Part shown: one piece after another, positions 42,978 through 51,901 of the stretch
Numbering within the stretch: position 1 is the first letter of the stretch
Layout: every line of letters starts with the position of its first letter
Origin: Caballeronia sp. INDeC2
Lineage (GTDB): Bacteria; Pseudomonadota; Gammaproteobacteria; Burkholderiales; Burkholderiaceae
Assembly (NCBI RefSeq): GCF_023631325.1
Contig: NZ_JALQDG010000040.1
Coordinates: 1-64,000, forward strand
Reading direction: 5' to 3'
Length of the DNA stretch: 64,000 nucleotides
Notes under the pieces: generated by a model
Told to the model about the DNA's origin: nothing
Seen by the model: the letters and a program-made list of their open reading frames with translations, nothing else
Databases searched by the model: none
Translations under genes and position numbers: made by a program

Positions 42978-42991
42978 TCCAACCTGTTGGA
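42978..42991. promoter_or_regulatory. putative IclR operator
   Basis: TCCAAC-CT-GTTGGA, a perfect 6-2-6 inverted repeat in the divergent promoter region of the FAH and IclR genes, 32 bases before the IclR start. AT-rich TTAATTA sits just left of it. Confidence 0.6.
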
Positions 42992-43022
42992 ATATGGCTG
43001 CTCGCAATGCCCGAACCCGCAC

Positions 43023-43769
43023 ATGGAAAAAGCCTACGACGTCCCCGCGCTGCGCCGCGCGAGCGACATTCTCGAAGTCCTCGCCGCCGCCGCGAAACCG
43101 GTGCGCGCCGCGTCGCTCGCCGAAGAGACCGGCCTGTCGCGCAGCACGCTTTATCTGATGCTCGAAACGCTCGCGCGCATGCAATGGATCGAAAAACACG
43201 ACGACGGCTACATGGTCGGCGTCGGTCTGTTCGAGCTCGGCAACGCGTACGTGCGCCACGACAAGCTGCAGGCCGCGTTTCGCGAGGGCGCGGGCGCGTT
43301 CATCAATAAGCACAACGAGGTCGTGCAGCTCGCGGTGCTCGACGGCGTGCAGGTCGTCTATATCGCTCGGGAGGACGCGCATCGTCCTGTGCGGCTCGTG
43401 TCCGATCTCGGCTCGCGTCTGCCCGCGCATTGCTGCGCGCTCGGCAAGGCGCTGCTGGCGGGAATGGCCGATGAAACCGTGATCGAGCGCCTGCCCGAGC
43501 GTCTCGAAGCGGTGACGCCGCGCACCATCACGCGGCGCGCGGCGTTGTTGCGCGAACTCGCGTCGATCCGCGCGAGCGGGCTTGCGGTCGAGCGCGAGGA
43601 AGTGGCGGAAGGACTTGCGTGTTTCGCGGCGTATGTCGGGATGACGCCGGCGGGCAAGCGCGTCGCGGTATCGACGAGCGTGCCGATCGGCCGGCTCGAT
43701 CCGAAACGTGAGAAGCAGATCTCGATCGGCATCGTGCAACTCGCGGCTCACTTGCGCGGCGCGCTCTGA
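43023..43769 (+). CDS. IclR-family transcriptional regulator
   Basis: A 248-residue regulator: N-terminal winged helix (RASDILEVLAAAAKPVRAASLAEETGLSRSTLYLML in segments, residues about 8-45) and C-terminal effector domain (VQLAVLDGVQVVYIARE, PAHCCALGKALLAG, EEVAEGLACFAAYVG). It is divergent from the FAH-family gene and likely controls it. ATG 43023 gives the natural N-terminus. Its end overlaps the convergent stress-protein gene by 22 bases. Confidence 0.88.
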   Translation: MEKAYDVPALRRASDILEVLAAAAKPVRAASLAEETGLSRSTLYLMLETLARMQWIEKHDDGYMVGVGLFELGNAYVRHDKLQAAFREGAGAFINKHNEVVQLAVLDGVQVVYIAREDAHRPVRLVSDLGSRLPAHCCALGKALLAGMADETVIERLPERLEAVTPRTITRRAALLRELASIRASGLAVEREEVAEGLACFAAYVGMTPAGKRVAVSTSVPIGRLDPKREKQISIGIVQLAAHLRGAL

Positions 43770-44302
43770 CGATACGACGCGCGAGCGTCCATGCGGCCCG
43801 CCGAAGCAGCGAAGCGCGTTTCGACCGACTCCATTCCCTTATGCGCGGGCGAAGAAGCCGGCACATGCGCCGCGATCAGCACGTCGCAGCGCGCATGTGA
43901 GCAGACCACGTCGCGCAGACGCGCTTCGCCGTGACGCCAGCCGGTGTCCGCCTCGCCGCCGAGCACGATGAGATCCGCGCCCGCCGCCTTAGCCTCGTTC
44001 GCGATCAGCTCGCCGACGCTCGTGCCGTCGAGCGGCTGCGTGATGCTGCGCGCGATGCCGTCGATGCCCGCGCTGTCGATCAGCCGCGCCGCGTAGCGTG
44101 TCACGGCGCGCGCGTGATCGTCGATGACGTGGAGCGTGTCGCCCGGACTGCTGTCGGCGGTGACGATGGCCCACCACGGCATCTGATCGACGATATGCAG
44201 CGCCGTGAGCCGCGCGTTGCAGGCGCGGGCGCGCGTGATGGCGGTGGTCAGGGCGCTTTCGCTGAGGCTCGTGCCGACCGCGACGAGAATGTGCTTGTAC
44301 AT
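43748..44302 (-). CDS. universal stress protein (UspA family)
   Basis: A 184-residue protein with one Usp domain: MYKHILVAVGTSLSESAL at the N-terminus, ALHIVDQMPWW, ADLIVLGGEADTGWRHGEARLRDVVCSHARCDVLIA. The usual ATP-binding GxxGxxG(S) loop is altered (GGEADTGWRHGE), so nucleotide binding is doubtful. A tail of about 35 residues follows the domain. ATG 44302 is chosen since the domain starts there. Confidence 0.82.
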   Translation of the reverse strand: MYKHILVAVGTSLSESALTTAITRARACNARLTALHIVDQMPWWAIVTADSSPGDTLHVIDDHARAVTRYAARLIDSAGIDGIARSITQPLDGTSVGELIANEAKAAGADLIVLGGEADTGWRHGEARLRDVVCSHARCDVLIAAHVPASSPAHKGMESVETRFAASAGRMDARASYRQSAPRK

Positions 44303-44589
44303 GATGGCTCTCCGGTGTGTATCGCTCAGACCGGATGATCGGCGCGCAAAGTTAGCCGCGAATGAGCGCGAGCCTGCATCTTTTACAAAGGAACTTAACA
44401 ATCGTGCCGACCGGCATCGGCGTGCGATGTTGCGCTTTCATGCCAGCCCGCACACACGTTCGGTTTCAGCGGCATCGCGCTGCGTGGGGAACGCTGTTTG
44501 CTTGCCGAGAGCGCTCGAATGCAATCACGCAAGTTCAGCCTGCGGTTCCGCCCGGCGTCCGTCCGGGATCCATCCGAAAGTGAGCGGCG

Positions 44590-45759
44590 ATGTCAGACCG
44601 AGACGACTCCGACAAGCAAGACGACGCGCGAGAACGCGAGCGCGCGTCCTCGCACGACGATGCGAGCGACAAAGACGATAGAAAGAAAGACGACGGCGAC
44701 GATGAAAAGAAGCCCGCCAAGAAGCCCGGAAAAAAGCCGCTGATCATTCTCGGCATCGTGGTCGTCGTACTTGCGATCGGTGCGTTCGTCTGGTGGTTCA
44801 TGACGCGCAATCAGGTCAGCACCGACGACGCCTACACCGACGGCGACGCCGTCACGATCGCGCCGAAGGTGTCGGGCTATGTCGTGACGATGAACATCGA
44901 CGACAACCGCTTCGTGCATCAGGGCGATCTGCTCATCAAGATCGATCCGCGCGATTATCAGGCACAACTCGATCAGGCGAACGCGCAACTCGGGCTCGCG
45001 CAGGCGCAACTGCATGCGTCGGAAACGCAGCTCGAAGTCGCGCGCGTGCAGTATCCCGCGCAGCTCGCGCAGGCTCAGGCGCAGGAACTCACTGCGCGCG
45101 CCAATCTCGTGCAGGCGAGCGCGGCGTACGAACGGCAGCATTCCGTCGATATTCGCGCGACCTCGCAACAGAACATCGACACCGCGACGGCGCAGCAAAA
45201 GAGCGCGCAGGCGAACGTCGCGCAAGCGCGCGCGCAGGTTCGCACCGCGAGCCTCGTGCCGCAGCAGATCGCGCAGGTCGTGGCGGCGGTCGAGGAGCGG
45301 CGTCAGCAAGTGCGTCAGGCGCAGGCGCAGGTCGAGGCCGCGCAACTGAACCTCTCGTACACGGAACTGCGCGCGCCCGCGGATGGCTGGATCACCAAGC
45401 GCAACGTGCAATACGGCACGTTCCTGCAGGCGGGCACGTCGATTCTCACGCTCGTCACGACGCGCGTATGGGTCACGGCCAACTTCAAGGAATCGCAACT
45501 GGATCGCATGCAGCCGGGCGACAAGGTCGATATCGACGTCGACGCCTATCCCGCGATGAAGCTGCACGGTCATGTCGACAGCGTGCAACTCGGCAGCGGC
45601 TCGCGCTTCTCCGCGTTCCCCGCCGAAAACGCGACGGGCAACTTCGTGAAGATCGTGCAGCGCGTGCCGGTGAAGATTCTCATCGACGATGGACTGAAGC
45701 CGGGGACGTCGCTGCCGCTCGGGTTGTCCGTTGTGCCGACCGTCATGCTGCGGCATTGA
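44590..45759 (+). CDS. EmrA/HlyD-family membrane fusion protein
   Basis: A 389-residue periplasmic adaptor. The first 48 residues are highly charged (Asp/Lys/Arg) and cytoplasmic, followed by one TM helix (LIILGIVVVVLAIGAFVWWF), a biotinyl-lipoyl-like domain (VTIAPKVSGYVVTMNIDDN), a long coiled-coil hairpin of Ala/Gln-rich heptads (about 110-230) and the beta-barrel (YGTFLQAGTSILTLVT, VTANFKESQLDRMQPGD). It links the inner-membrane EmrB carrier to the outer-membrane channel downstream. First gene of a three-gene efflux operon. Confidence 0.92.
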   Translation: MSDRDDSDKQDDARERERASSHDDASDKDDRKKDDGDDEKKPAKKPGKKPLIILGIVVVVLAIGAFVWWFMTRNQVSTDDAYTDGDAVTIAPKVSGYVVTMNIDDNRFVHQGDLLIKIDPRDYQAQLDQANAQLGLAQAQLHASETQLEVARVQYPAQLAQAQAQELTARANLVQASAAYERQHSVDIRATSQQNIDTATAQQKSAQANVAQARAQVRTASLVPQQIAQVVAAVEERRQQVRQAQAQVEAAQLNLSYTELRAPADGWITKRNVQYGTFLQAGTSILTLVTTRVWVTANFKESQLDRMQPGDKVDIDVDAYPAMKLHGHVDSVQLGSGSRFSAFPAENATGNFVKIVQRVPVKILIDDGLKPGTSLPLGLSVVPTVMLRH

Positions 45760-45763
45760 AACC

Positions 45764-47350
45764 ATGAGCGATACGACCGCGCAACACGACCACAGCGGCT
45801 GGAAGCCGAGCGCGAATCCGTGGCTCATCGCCGTGGTCGTAACGCTCGCGGCGTTCATGGAAGTGCTCGACACGACCATCGTGAACGTCGCGCTGCCGCA
45901 CATCTCCGGCACCATGTCCGCGAGCTACGACGAAGCGACGTGGACGCTCACGTCCTATCTCGTCGCGAACGGCATCGTGCTGCCGCTTTCCGCCTACTTC
46001 TCGAAAATTCTCGGACGCAAGCGTTACTTCCTGATCTGCATCGCGGCCTTCACGGTGTGCTCGTTCATGTGCGGTATCGCGACGAATCTCGGGCAACTCA
46101 TCATCTTCCGCATCCTGCAGGGCTTCTTCGGCGGCGGCCTGCAACCGAGCCAGCAGTCGATCATTCTCGACACCTTTCCGCCCGAGCAGCGCGGCCGCGC
46201 GTTTTCGATTTCGGCGGTCGCGATCGTCGTCGCGCCCGTGCTCGGCCCGACGCTCGGCGGCTGGATCACCGACAACTTCACGTGGCGCTGGGTCTTTCTC
46301 ATCAACGTGCCTGTGGGCGTGCTGACGACCATCGCGGTGATGCAGTTCGTCGAAGATCCGCCGTGGGAAAAGCGGCAGGATCCGAAGAAAGTGGGCATCG
46401 ACGTGGTCGGCATCGGGCTGATCGCGCTCGGGCTCGGCTGTCTGCAAGTGTTTCTCGATCGCGGCGAGGACGACGACTGGTTCTCGTCGAACTTCATCGT
46501 GACGTTCGCGGTGCTCGCGGCGGTGGGCATAGTCGGCGCGACGTTCTGGTTGTTGTACGCGAAGAAACCGGTGGTCGATCTGCGCGTGCTGAAGGACCGC
46601 AATTTCGCGCTCGGCTCGGCGGCGATCGTCGGCTTCGCGTCGGTGCTTTACGGGAGCGCCGTGCTGATACCGCAACTCGCGCAACAGCAACTCGGCTACA
46701 CCGCGACGCTCGCGGGTCTCGTGCTGTCGCCCGGCGCGATCTGCATCGTGTTTTTGATTCCCATCGTCAGCAAGTTGATGAACGTGATCCAGACGCGCTT
46801 TCTCGTTGCGTTCGGCTTCTTCCTGATGGGATGCGCGTTGCTGTATTCGCATCATCTCGTGCCCAACATCGACTATGTGACGCTGACGAAGATGCGCAGC
46901 GCGCAGTCCATCGGCATCGGCTTTCTGTTCGTGCCGGTGACGACGCTCGCGTATCTGTCCTTGCCGAAGTCGATGAACAACGACGCTTCCGCGCTCTTCA
47001 CAATGTTCCGCAATGTCGCCGGTTCGATCGGCATATCGCTCGCCACCGCGATGATCCGCGAGCGCACGCAGGCGAACATGGCGCATATGGTCGAGCATCT
47101 GACGCCGCTCAATCAGCCATACAACGACACGGTGCAGCGCATCGCGCGCACGCTCGTGGACTCCGGCCAGACGATGACGCAGGCCATGTCTGCGGCGACC
47201 GGCCAGATGTACAAGACGCTCGTGTCGCAAGCGACGATCCTCGCGTATCTCGACGTGTTCGCCGCGTGCGCGATCTTCGCGTTCCTGTTCATTCCGCTGA
47301 CGTTCTTCTTTTCGCCCGTGAAGGCGTCGGGCCAGGCGGGAGGGCATTGA
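45764..47350 (+). CDS. EmrB/QacA-type (DHA2) MFS drug efflux transporter
   Basis: A 528-residue, 14-helix proton antiporter. Motifs: LDTTIVNVALPHISG (helix 1), SKILGRKRYFL (loop 2-3), RILQGFFGGGLQPSQQSIILD (helix 4), GPTLGGWITDNFTWRWVFLINVPVG (motif C region). Start ATG 45764 follows the adaptor stop by four bases. Together with its neighbours it should expel hydrophobic toxins across both membranes. No adjacent regulator is visible. Confidence 0.92.
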   Translation: MSDTTAQHDHSGWKPSANPWLIAVVVTLAAFMEVLDTTIVNVALPHISGTMSASYDEATWTLTSYLVANGIVLPLSAYFSKILGRKRYFLICIAAFTVCSFMCGIATNLGQLIIFRILQGFFGGGLQPSQQSIILDTFPPEQRGRAFSISAVAIVVAPVLGPTLGGWITDNFTWRWVFLINVPVGVLTTIAVMQFVEDPPWEKRQDPKKVGIDVVGIGLIALGLGCLQVFLDRGEDDDWFSSNFIVTFAVLAAVGIVGATFWLLYAKKPVVDLRVLKDRNFALGSAAIVGFASVLYGSAVLIPQLAQQQLGYTATLAGLVLSPGAICIVFLIPIVSKLMNVIQTRFLVAFGFFLMGCALLYSHHLVPNIDYVTLTKMRSAQSIGIGFLFVPVTTLAYLSLPKSMNNDASALFTMFRNVAGSIGISLATAMIRERTQANMAHMVEHLTPLNQPYNDTVQRIARTLVDSGQTMTQAMSAATGQMYKTLVSQATILAYLDVFAACAIFAFLFIPLTFFFSPVKASGQAGGH

Positions 47351-47351
47351 G

Positions 47352-48890
47352 ATGAAGCCACGTCACTGTCTGCCGATGCTCGCGCTCGCGTTGAGCGCAT
47401 GCGCCGTCGGCCCCGACTACGCGCCGCCGAAAGCCGATGTCCCGGCCGACTGGAGCGACACGCAGCGCGCGCTGAACGCGCCCGACGATCCGCGCGTGCC
47501 GCGTGCGGATGCGCCGTCGACGGCGCAGACATCGGCCGATCCCGATCCGCGCTGGTGGAAGCAGTTCGACGATCCGATGCTGGATTCGCTGATCGAACGC
47601 GCGGTCGCGGGCAATCTCGACTTGCAGAGCGCCGTGCTGCGCATCGCGGCGGCGCGCGAAGAAAGCGTGTCGGCGGCGGCGCAGGGCTTGCCGCAGGTGA
47701 GCGCGAGCGCGAGCGTGATGCGTCAGCAATTGGGCGTGAAAGGGCTGCTCGAATCGGAAGGCGTGTACGACCGGATCGATAGCCTCGGCGCAAACGGTGC
47801 GCAGATACGGCAAGGTATCGACTCGGCGACGGGCCCGGTCACGCTCTTTCAGGATGGCTTCGATGCATCGTGGGAACTCGATCTCTTCGGTCGCGTGCGG
47901 CGCTCGGTCGAATCTGCGAATGCGCAGACGCAGGCCGAGATCGAAAGCCGCAACGACGCGCTCGTGTCGCTCGAATCGGAAGTGGCGCGTACGTACGCAC
48001 AGTTGCGCGGCGCGCAGGCGATCAAGCAGATCACGCTCGCCGAGATCGACGCGGAGCAACAGATTCTCGACCTCACGCGCGAACAGGCGCGCGTCGGTCT
48101 GACGAGCCAGCAGGACGTGCAAAGCGCAAGCGCGCAAGTCGGATCGTTGCAGGCGCAACTCCCGACGCTCGACGCACAAATCGCGCAGGCCATGAACGGT
48201 CTTGCCGTGCTGACCGGCGGCGCGCCGGGCACGCTCGACGCGGAACTGTCCGATGCGCGCGCGTTGCCGCCCGTGCCGCCGACGGTGCCGGTCGGCTTGC
48301 CATCGACGCTCGCGCGCCGGCGCCCGGATATTCGTCGCGCCGAAGCGCAACTGCATGCCGCGACCGCGGAAGTGGGCGTCGCGGTCGCGCAGATGTATCC
48401 GGATATCTCACTAACTGGGCAAGTGGGCACGCGCGCGACGAAGGCGCGTTATCTCGCGCATTGGTCGAGCCTTTTCTGGTCGGTCGGGCCGAGCATTTCG
48501 CTGCCGATCTTCGAGGGCGGCGCGCTGCGTGCGAACGTGCGAGTGGCGAAGGCGCAAGCGGGGCAAGCGGCGTTGCAGTATCGGCAAACGGTGCTCAATG
48601 CGCTGCAGGAAGTCGATAACGCGCTGGTGTCGTATCGCACGGAGCAGGATCGGCGCGCGGCGCTCACGCGAACTGTCGAAGCGAACCGCGTCAGCCTGCA
48701 ACTCGCGACGGACAGTTATCGCAAGGGACTCACGCCGTTCGTGACCGTGCTCGATGCCGAACGCCAGCTTGCGCAGACGCGCGAACAGCTCGCGCAATCG
48801 ACGGTCAACGTGACGACGGATCTCATCGCCGTGTACAAGTCGCTCGGCGGCGGATGGCAGGACGGCGAAGCGGCCACCGCGCAAAATTAA
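47352..48890 (+). CDS. NodT-family outer-membrane efflux lipoprotein
   Basis: A 512-residue TolC-like channel with lipobox (ALALSACAVGPDYAPP), the second standard NodT feature being ADPDPRWWKQFDDPMLDSLI. Two repeated helical-barrel halves contain SASASVMRQQLG, ELDLFGRVRRSVESA and TRATKARYLAHWSS. Spacing of one base after emrB indicates one transcript. Third component of the efflux system. Confidence 0.92.
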   Translation: MKPRHCLPMLALALSACAVGPDYAPPKADVPADWSDTQRALNAPDDPRVPRADAPSTAQTSADPDPRWWKQFDDPMLDSLIERAVAGNLDLQSAVLRIAAAREESVSAAAQGLPQVSASASVMRQQLGVKGLLESEGVYDRIDSLGANGAQIRQGIDSATGPVTLFQDGFDASWELDLFGRVRRSVESANAQTQAEIESRNDALVSLESEVARTYAQLRGAQAIKQITLAEIDAEQQILDLTREQARVGLTSQQDVQSASAQVGSLQAQLPTLDAQIAQAMNGLAVLTGGAPGTLDAELSDARALPPVPPTVPVGLPSTLARRRPDIRRAEAQLHAATAEVGVAVAQMYPDISLTGQVGTRATKARYLAHWSSLFWSVGPSISLPIFEGGALRANVRVAKAQAGQAALQYRQTVLNALQEVDNALVSYRTEQDRRAALTRTVEANRVSLQLATDSYRKGLTPFVTVLDAERQLAQTREQLAQSTVNVTTDLIAVYKSLGGGWQDGEAATAQN

Positions 48891-49126
48891 CGGCGGCGTT
48901 TTTTCCAGTCGTAATCGGCGGGCGGATCGGCGACGCCCGGCTTGCCGACCGCATGCGGGTTTTCACTGCACAGCGTGACGAAGCCGATGTCCTCGCCGTC
49001 GGCCTGGCGCTTGCGCAGGTCTTCCGCGAAGCGAAGCGCGTCGGCGAGCGCGTGTTCATCGAACCTTTTGAAGCATGCCGCGCCGTCGATATCAGGGTTG
49101 CCGCCGAGCCAATACACGACGAACAT
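48887..49126 (-). CDS. small hypothetical protein
   Basis: A 79-residue protein (MFVVYWLGGNPDIDGAACF..., ending KKRRR). GAGAGG lies eight bases before ATG 49126. The last codons overlap the efflux channel gene by four bases, convergent. It has a conserved look but I do not recognise the family. No membrane segment. Confidence 0.62.
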   Translation of the reverse strand: MFVVYWLGGNPDIDGAACFKRFDEHALADALRFAEDLRKRQADGEDIGFVTLCSENPHAVGKPGVADPPADYDWKKRRR

Positions 49127-49343
49127 CGTTTAGCCTCTCGTTTGGGGATGTGTGCACCATCGTCGACGCCCATGCACGGCGATGAAGATCCTGCACGGCG
49201 CACGTGCATCTGCGCGCCGCGACAGCCACGGGGTATTCCCGAAGTTTAACGTCGGCGAGGCGCATGCCGTCTCACGATGACTTCGGCAAGCTCGCGAGGG
49301 AATGATCGTTGCTGTCATCTTCGCTCATTCCGAGGCCCAAACG

Positions 49344-49811
49344 ATGCAACGACACGACCGTGTTCCTCCGCAAGCGCTGTGGCAGATTCCGCCGCGCGCG
49401 ACGCGCTATGTCGAGCCGCGCGTGCTCATCGCCGATGACGACATGGAGGCGACGCGCGCGATCTGTCTTGCGCTCGAGGACGCGGAGTTCACCGTGCGCG
49501 CGGTGCACACCGGTCTCGACGCGGTGTCGCTCGCGCGCAAGTGGCGGCCGGGCGTGGTGCTGCTCGATCTGATGATGCCGCTCGGCGACGGCTGGGAGGC
49601 GGCCGAAGCGATCCGCGCGATCGATCTTTCGATGTTGTTGATCGCGCATACGAGTTGCACCGATCCGGAGGACCTGACGCGCGCGCAACGCACTGGCTTC
49701 AACGGCTACTTCGTCAAGCCGACGGAGATCGACGGCATGATCGCGCTGCTGCGCGACTATTTCTCGGCGCGGGAAGGCGAAAGCGATCACGCATCGGTGC
49801 GCTTGCGCTGA
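49344..49811 (+). CDS. single-domain response regulator
   Basis: A 155-residue receiver protein: VLIADDDMEATRA (acidic pair), phospho-acceptor Asp in VVLLDLMMPLGDG, the Thr/Ser in IAHTSCTD and Lys in FVKPTE. No output domain, so it acts by protein contacts or as a phosphate sink. GAGG before ATG 49344 supports this start over the upstream ATG 49302. The partner kinase is not adjacent. Confidence 0.85.
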   Translation: MQRHDRVPPQALWQIPPRATRYVEPRVLIADDDMEATRAICLALEDAEFTVRAVHTGLDAVSLARKWRPGVVLLDLMMPLGDGWEAAEAIRAIDLSMLLIAHTSCTDPEDLTRAQRTGFNGYFVKPTEIDGMIALLRDYFSAREGESDHASVRLR

Positions 49812-50197
49812 ATGTCGGCGAGCCTTGGCACGAGCTGATCGATATCGCGCTGCGCGTGCTCCTTCAGCATGTCTTCCCAGTACTGGCAATAACCGGCCCA
49901 GAACGGCATCTGCGTATGCGCGGATGCGGCCGTCGGCAACGGATCGGGCAGCATCCTGCTGAGACGACGGATCTCCTTGTGCTTCCATTGCAGCAGCGCG
50001 CGGCGATGTCCGCGTCGCGGCGGACACATCTCGTTCATTCTCGCGACGGCGATCGAAAAGCCTTCGGCGGGCCGCGATGCCATCTTCGTGAGCACTGCTG
50101 TTTGCGGGCGCGGCCCGCGTTCGTGACAGATGATCGCGCCGATCTGGCCAAGGATGAACATCGCTTTCGCCATCGGCGGCTCGGAATAGTGTTGCAT
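49787..50197 (-). CDS. hypothetical protein
   Basis: A 136-residue protein (MQHYSEPPMAKAMFILGQIGAIICHERG...) with one hydrophobic segment too short to be a sure membrane helix and a charged C-terminus. GAGAGG precedes ATG 50197. It overlaps the receiver gene end by 25 bases, convergent. Family not recognised. The frame extends upstream to 50410, but that part contains the dyad and terminator, so it is not coding. Confidence 0.6.
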   Translation of the reverse strand: MQHYSEPPMAKAMFILGQIGAIICHERGPRPQTAVLTKMASRPAEGFSIAVARMNEMCPPRRGHRRALLQWKHKEIRRLSRMLPDPLPTAASAHTQMPFWAGYCQYWEDMLKEHAQRDIDQLVPRLADIQRKRTDA

Positions 50198-50294
50198 GGC
50201 GCCTCTCGGATTTATCGTTATGAGTCTTCTTGCAACGGGCGTCGAAGTATTCTCGGTATTGATCTTGATACGCGGTGTCTTCGCGTATTTATAA

Positions 50295-50328
50295 GATACC
50301 GTATTCAGATTGATCTGAATTCTGTATC
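50295..50328. promoter_or_regulatory. nested 34-bp dyad, probable operator
   Basis: GATAC-N3-ATTCAGAT-N2-ATCTGAAT-N3-GTATC is perfectly symmetric in all 26 arm positions. It lies in an AT-rich island 98 bases upstream of the hypothetical gene ending at 49787. Additional GATAC/GTATC copies flank it (about 50267-50345). It has the look of a binding site for a cooperative dimer or tetramer. Confidence 0.6.
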
Positions 50329-50374
50329 GACAAAAAGATACAGTGGCGCAAGGATTGATGGCGATGCAAAGCAG

Positions 50375-50406
50375 AAACGCCCCTGCGTTTGCATGCAGGA
50401 GCGTTT
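50375..50406 (-). terminator. intrinsic terminator
   Basis: Arms 50375-50386 and 50395-50406 pair with one mismatch; T-runs flank both sides. It follows the gene ending at 50429 by 22 bases. Confidence 0.75.
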
Positions 50407-50428
50407 TCATTTGATGATGCGTGCGGGA

Positions 50429-50785
50429 TTAGTGCTGCTTGAAATCAAGATGTTGCGGCTCTTCGATGCTTACCGGCACTTCCTTCGCCCGATAATGCTC
50501 GGCTGCGGCATTCGCGCCGCGCTCGTAGAACGACTGCGCCGTGTGCTGCTCGAGCGCTTCGATGACGGAAAGCTGCTCTTCCGCGATCGAGTGCATGAGG
50601 CTGAGAATATCGCGCTTCATCGTGTCGGGGAAGGTCGAGAAATGCTCGAATCCGCTCGGCGCGGCGACCATGTTCACGAGCGACGAAAGCAGGCGCGCGC
50701 GGCTCTTGCAGTGCTCGCTGATCGGCATGGAATGGGAGACGACGGTATTGCCCTGCGTGTCGACAGTGATCTGGACGCCTTTCAT
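50429..50785 (-). CDS. hypothetical protein
   Basis: A 118-residue, mainly helical soluble protein (MKGVQITVDTQGNTVVSHSM... MKRDILSLMHSIAEEQL... HLDFKQH). Its own terminator follows. The family is not recognised; the pattern resembles small phasin- or DUF-type Burkholderia proteins. A strong ribosome-binding site is not visible. Confidence 0.62.
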   Translation of the reverse strand: MKGVQITVDTQGNTVVSHSMPISEHCKSRARLLSSLVNMVAAPSGFEHFSTFPDTMKRDILSLMHSIAEEQLSVIEALEQHTAQSFYERGANAAAEHYRAKEVPVSIEEPQHLDFKQH

Positions 50786-50832
50786 TTCGCACCCGGCTGT
50801 TTGTGGATGTCGACATCAAAGCCGAGTGCGCA

Positions 50833-51816
50833 TTAAGAATCGGTGGAACGCCTCTCAAGCGCGCGGTCCGCATCCGCAATGGATTGGAGCGGAAATCGAA
50901 ACGGCGCGTCCAGAACGTGGCGGACGAACAGGTCGCGCACGCCCGTTGGCGCGTCGTGGCTATCGCAGGTTGTGGCGGCGACGATCCGCTCGCGCGGCGC
51001 GACGAAGATGAACTGCTCGCCGTGTCCGGACGCGAAGACGTAGCGCGGATCGATCCAGCAAAGATAGCCGTATTGCGCGTCGTCCATCGGTGGACCACCC
51101 GCGCTTTGCACGGACATGGCTTCGTCGATGAAGGTTTCGCCGATGAGCTGCGTGCCGCGCCATACGCCGCGATGCATCATCAGAAGGCCGAGGCTGATCA
51201 TGTCGGACGTGCGCAGCATGAGCCCGCGGCCGCCGAATGTGTGGCCTTCCTCGTCGCTGATCCATTCGCTCGTCGCGATGCCGAGCGGCGCGAACAGCGT
51301 GTCGCGCGCATAGCGTTCGAGCGTGCGTCCCGTCACCGATTCGATCACGAGCGACAGCAACTGGACCGCATGCGAGTCGTATTCGAAGCGCTCGCCGGGC
51401 TGCGTGATCGGCCGCGACAGAATGAAATGCAGACGGCTCTCGTCGTGACGAAAGCGATCGCATGGACCGAGCACGCATTCGTCGATGACGCTCTGATCCC
51501 ATTCGAAGCCCGATGTCATCGTCAGCAGATGGCGCAGCGTGATGCGCTGTACGCGGCTGTCGAACTCGGGCTCGCGCATCGACGGCAAGATGCGGCTGAC
51601 GGGCGTATCGAGCGGCGGCAACACGCCTTCATGCAGCGCCGCGCCGATCGCGAGTCCGACGACCGTCTTCGTGACAGAATTGATGTCTTGCAGGCTGTCG
51701 GGCGCAACGTCTTGCCGATAATGCTCGAACACGATGCGATCATCGTGCGCGACGATGAAACTACGCACGCCGCTTTGCTCGGTCAGCGCGCGTTGCAATG
51801 AATCGTGATTGACCAT
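50833..51816 (-). CDS. class C beta-lactamase-like serine hydrolase
   Basis: A 327-residue member of the beta-lactamase/DD-peptidase/esterase family. The S-x-x-K motif is NSVTKTVVG (near residue 47), the second motif is YDS in FEYDSHAVQLLS, and the third is the HxG in ASGHGEQFIF. No signal peptide, so it is probably a cytoplasmic esterase or amidase instead of a lactamase. It is divergent from the UbiB-like gene. Confidence 0.85.
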   Translation of the reverse strand: MVNHDSLQRALTEQSGVRSFIVAHDDRIVFEHYRQDVAPDSLQDINSVTKTVVGLAIGAALHEGVLPPLDTPVSRILPSMREPEFDSRVQRITLRHLLTMTSGFEWDQSVIDECVLGPCDRFRHDESRLHFILSRPITQPGERFEYDSHAVQLLSLVIESVTGRTLERYARDTLFAPLGIATSEWISDEEGHTFGGRGLMLRTSDMISLGLLMMHRGVWRGTQLIGETFIDEAMSVQSAGGPPMDDAQYGYLCWIDPRYVFASGHGEQFIFVAPRERIVAATTCDSHDAPTGVRDLFVRHVLDAPFRFPLQSIADADRALERRSTDS

Positions 51817-51901
51817 CGTGAGAAAAATATAAAGGATATCGAATCAAAATACGATCGTCATGCAGCTTTATCCGAATCGTGTTACACATTGAGCAATCCG
51901 G

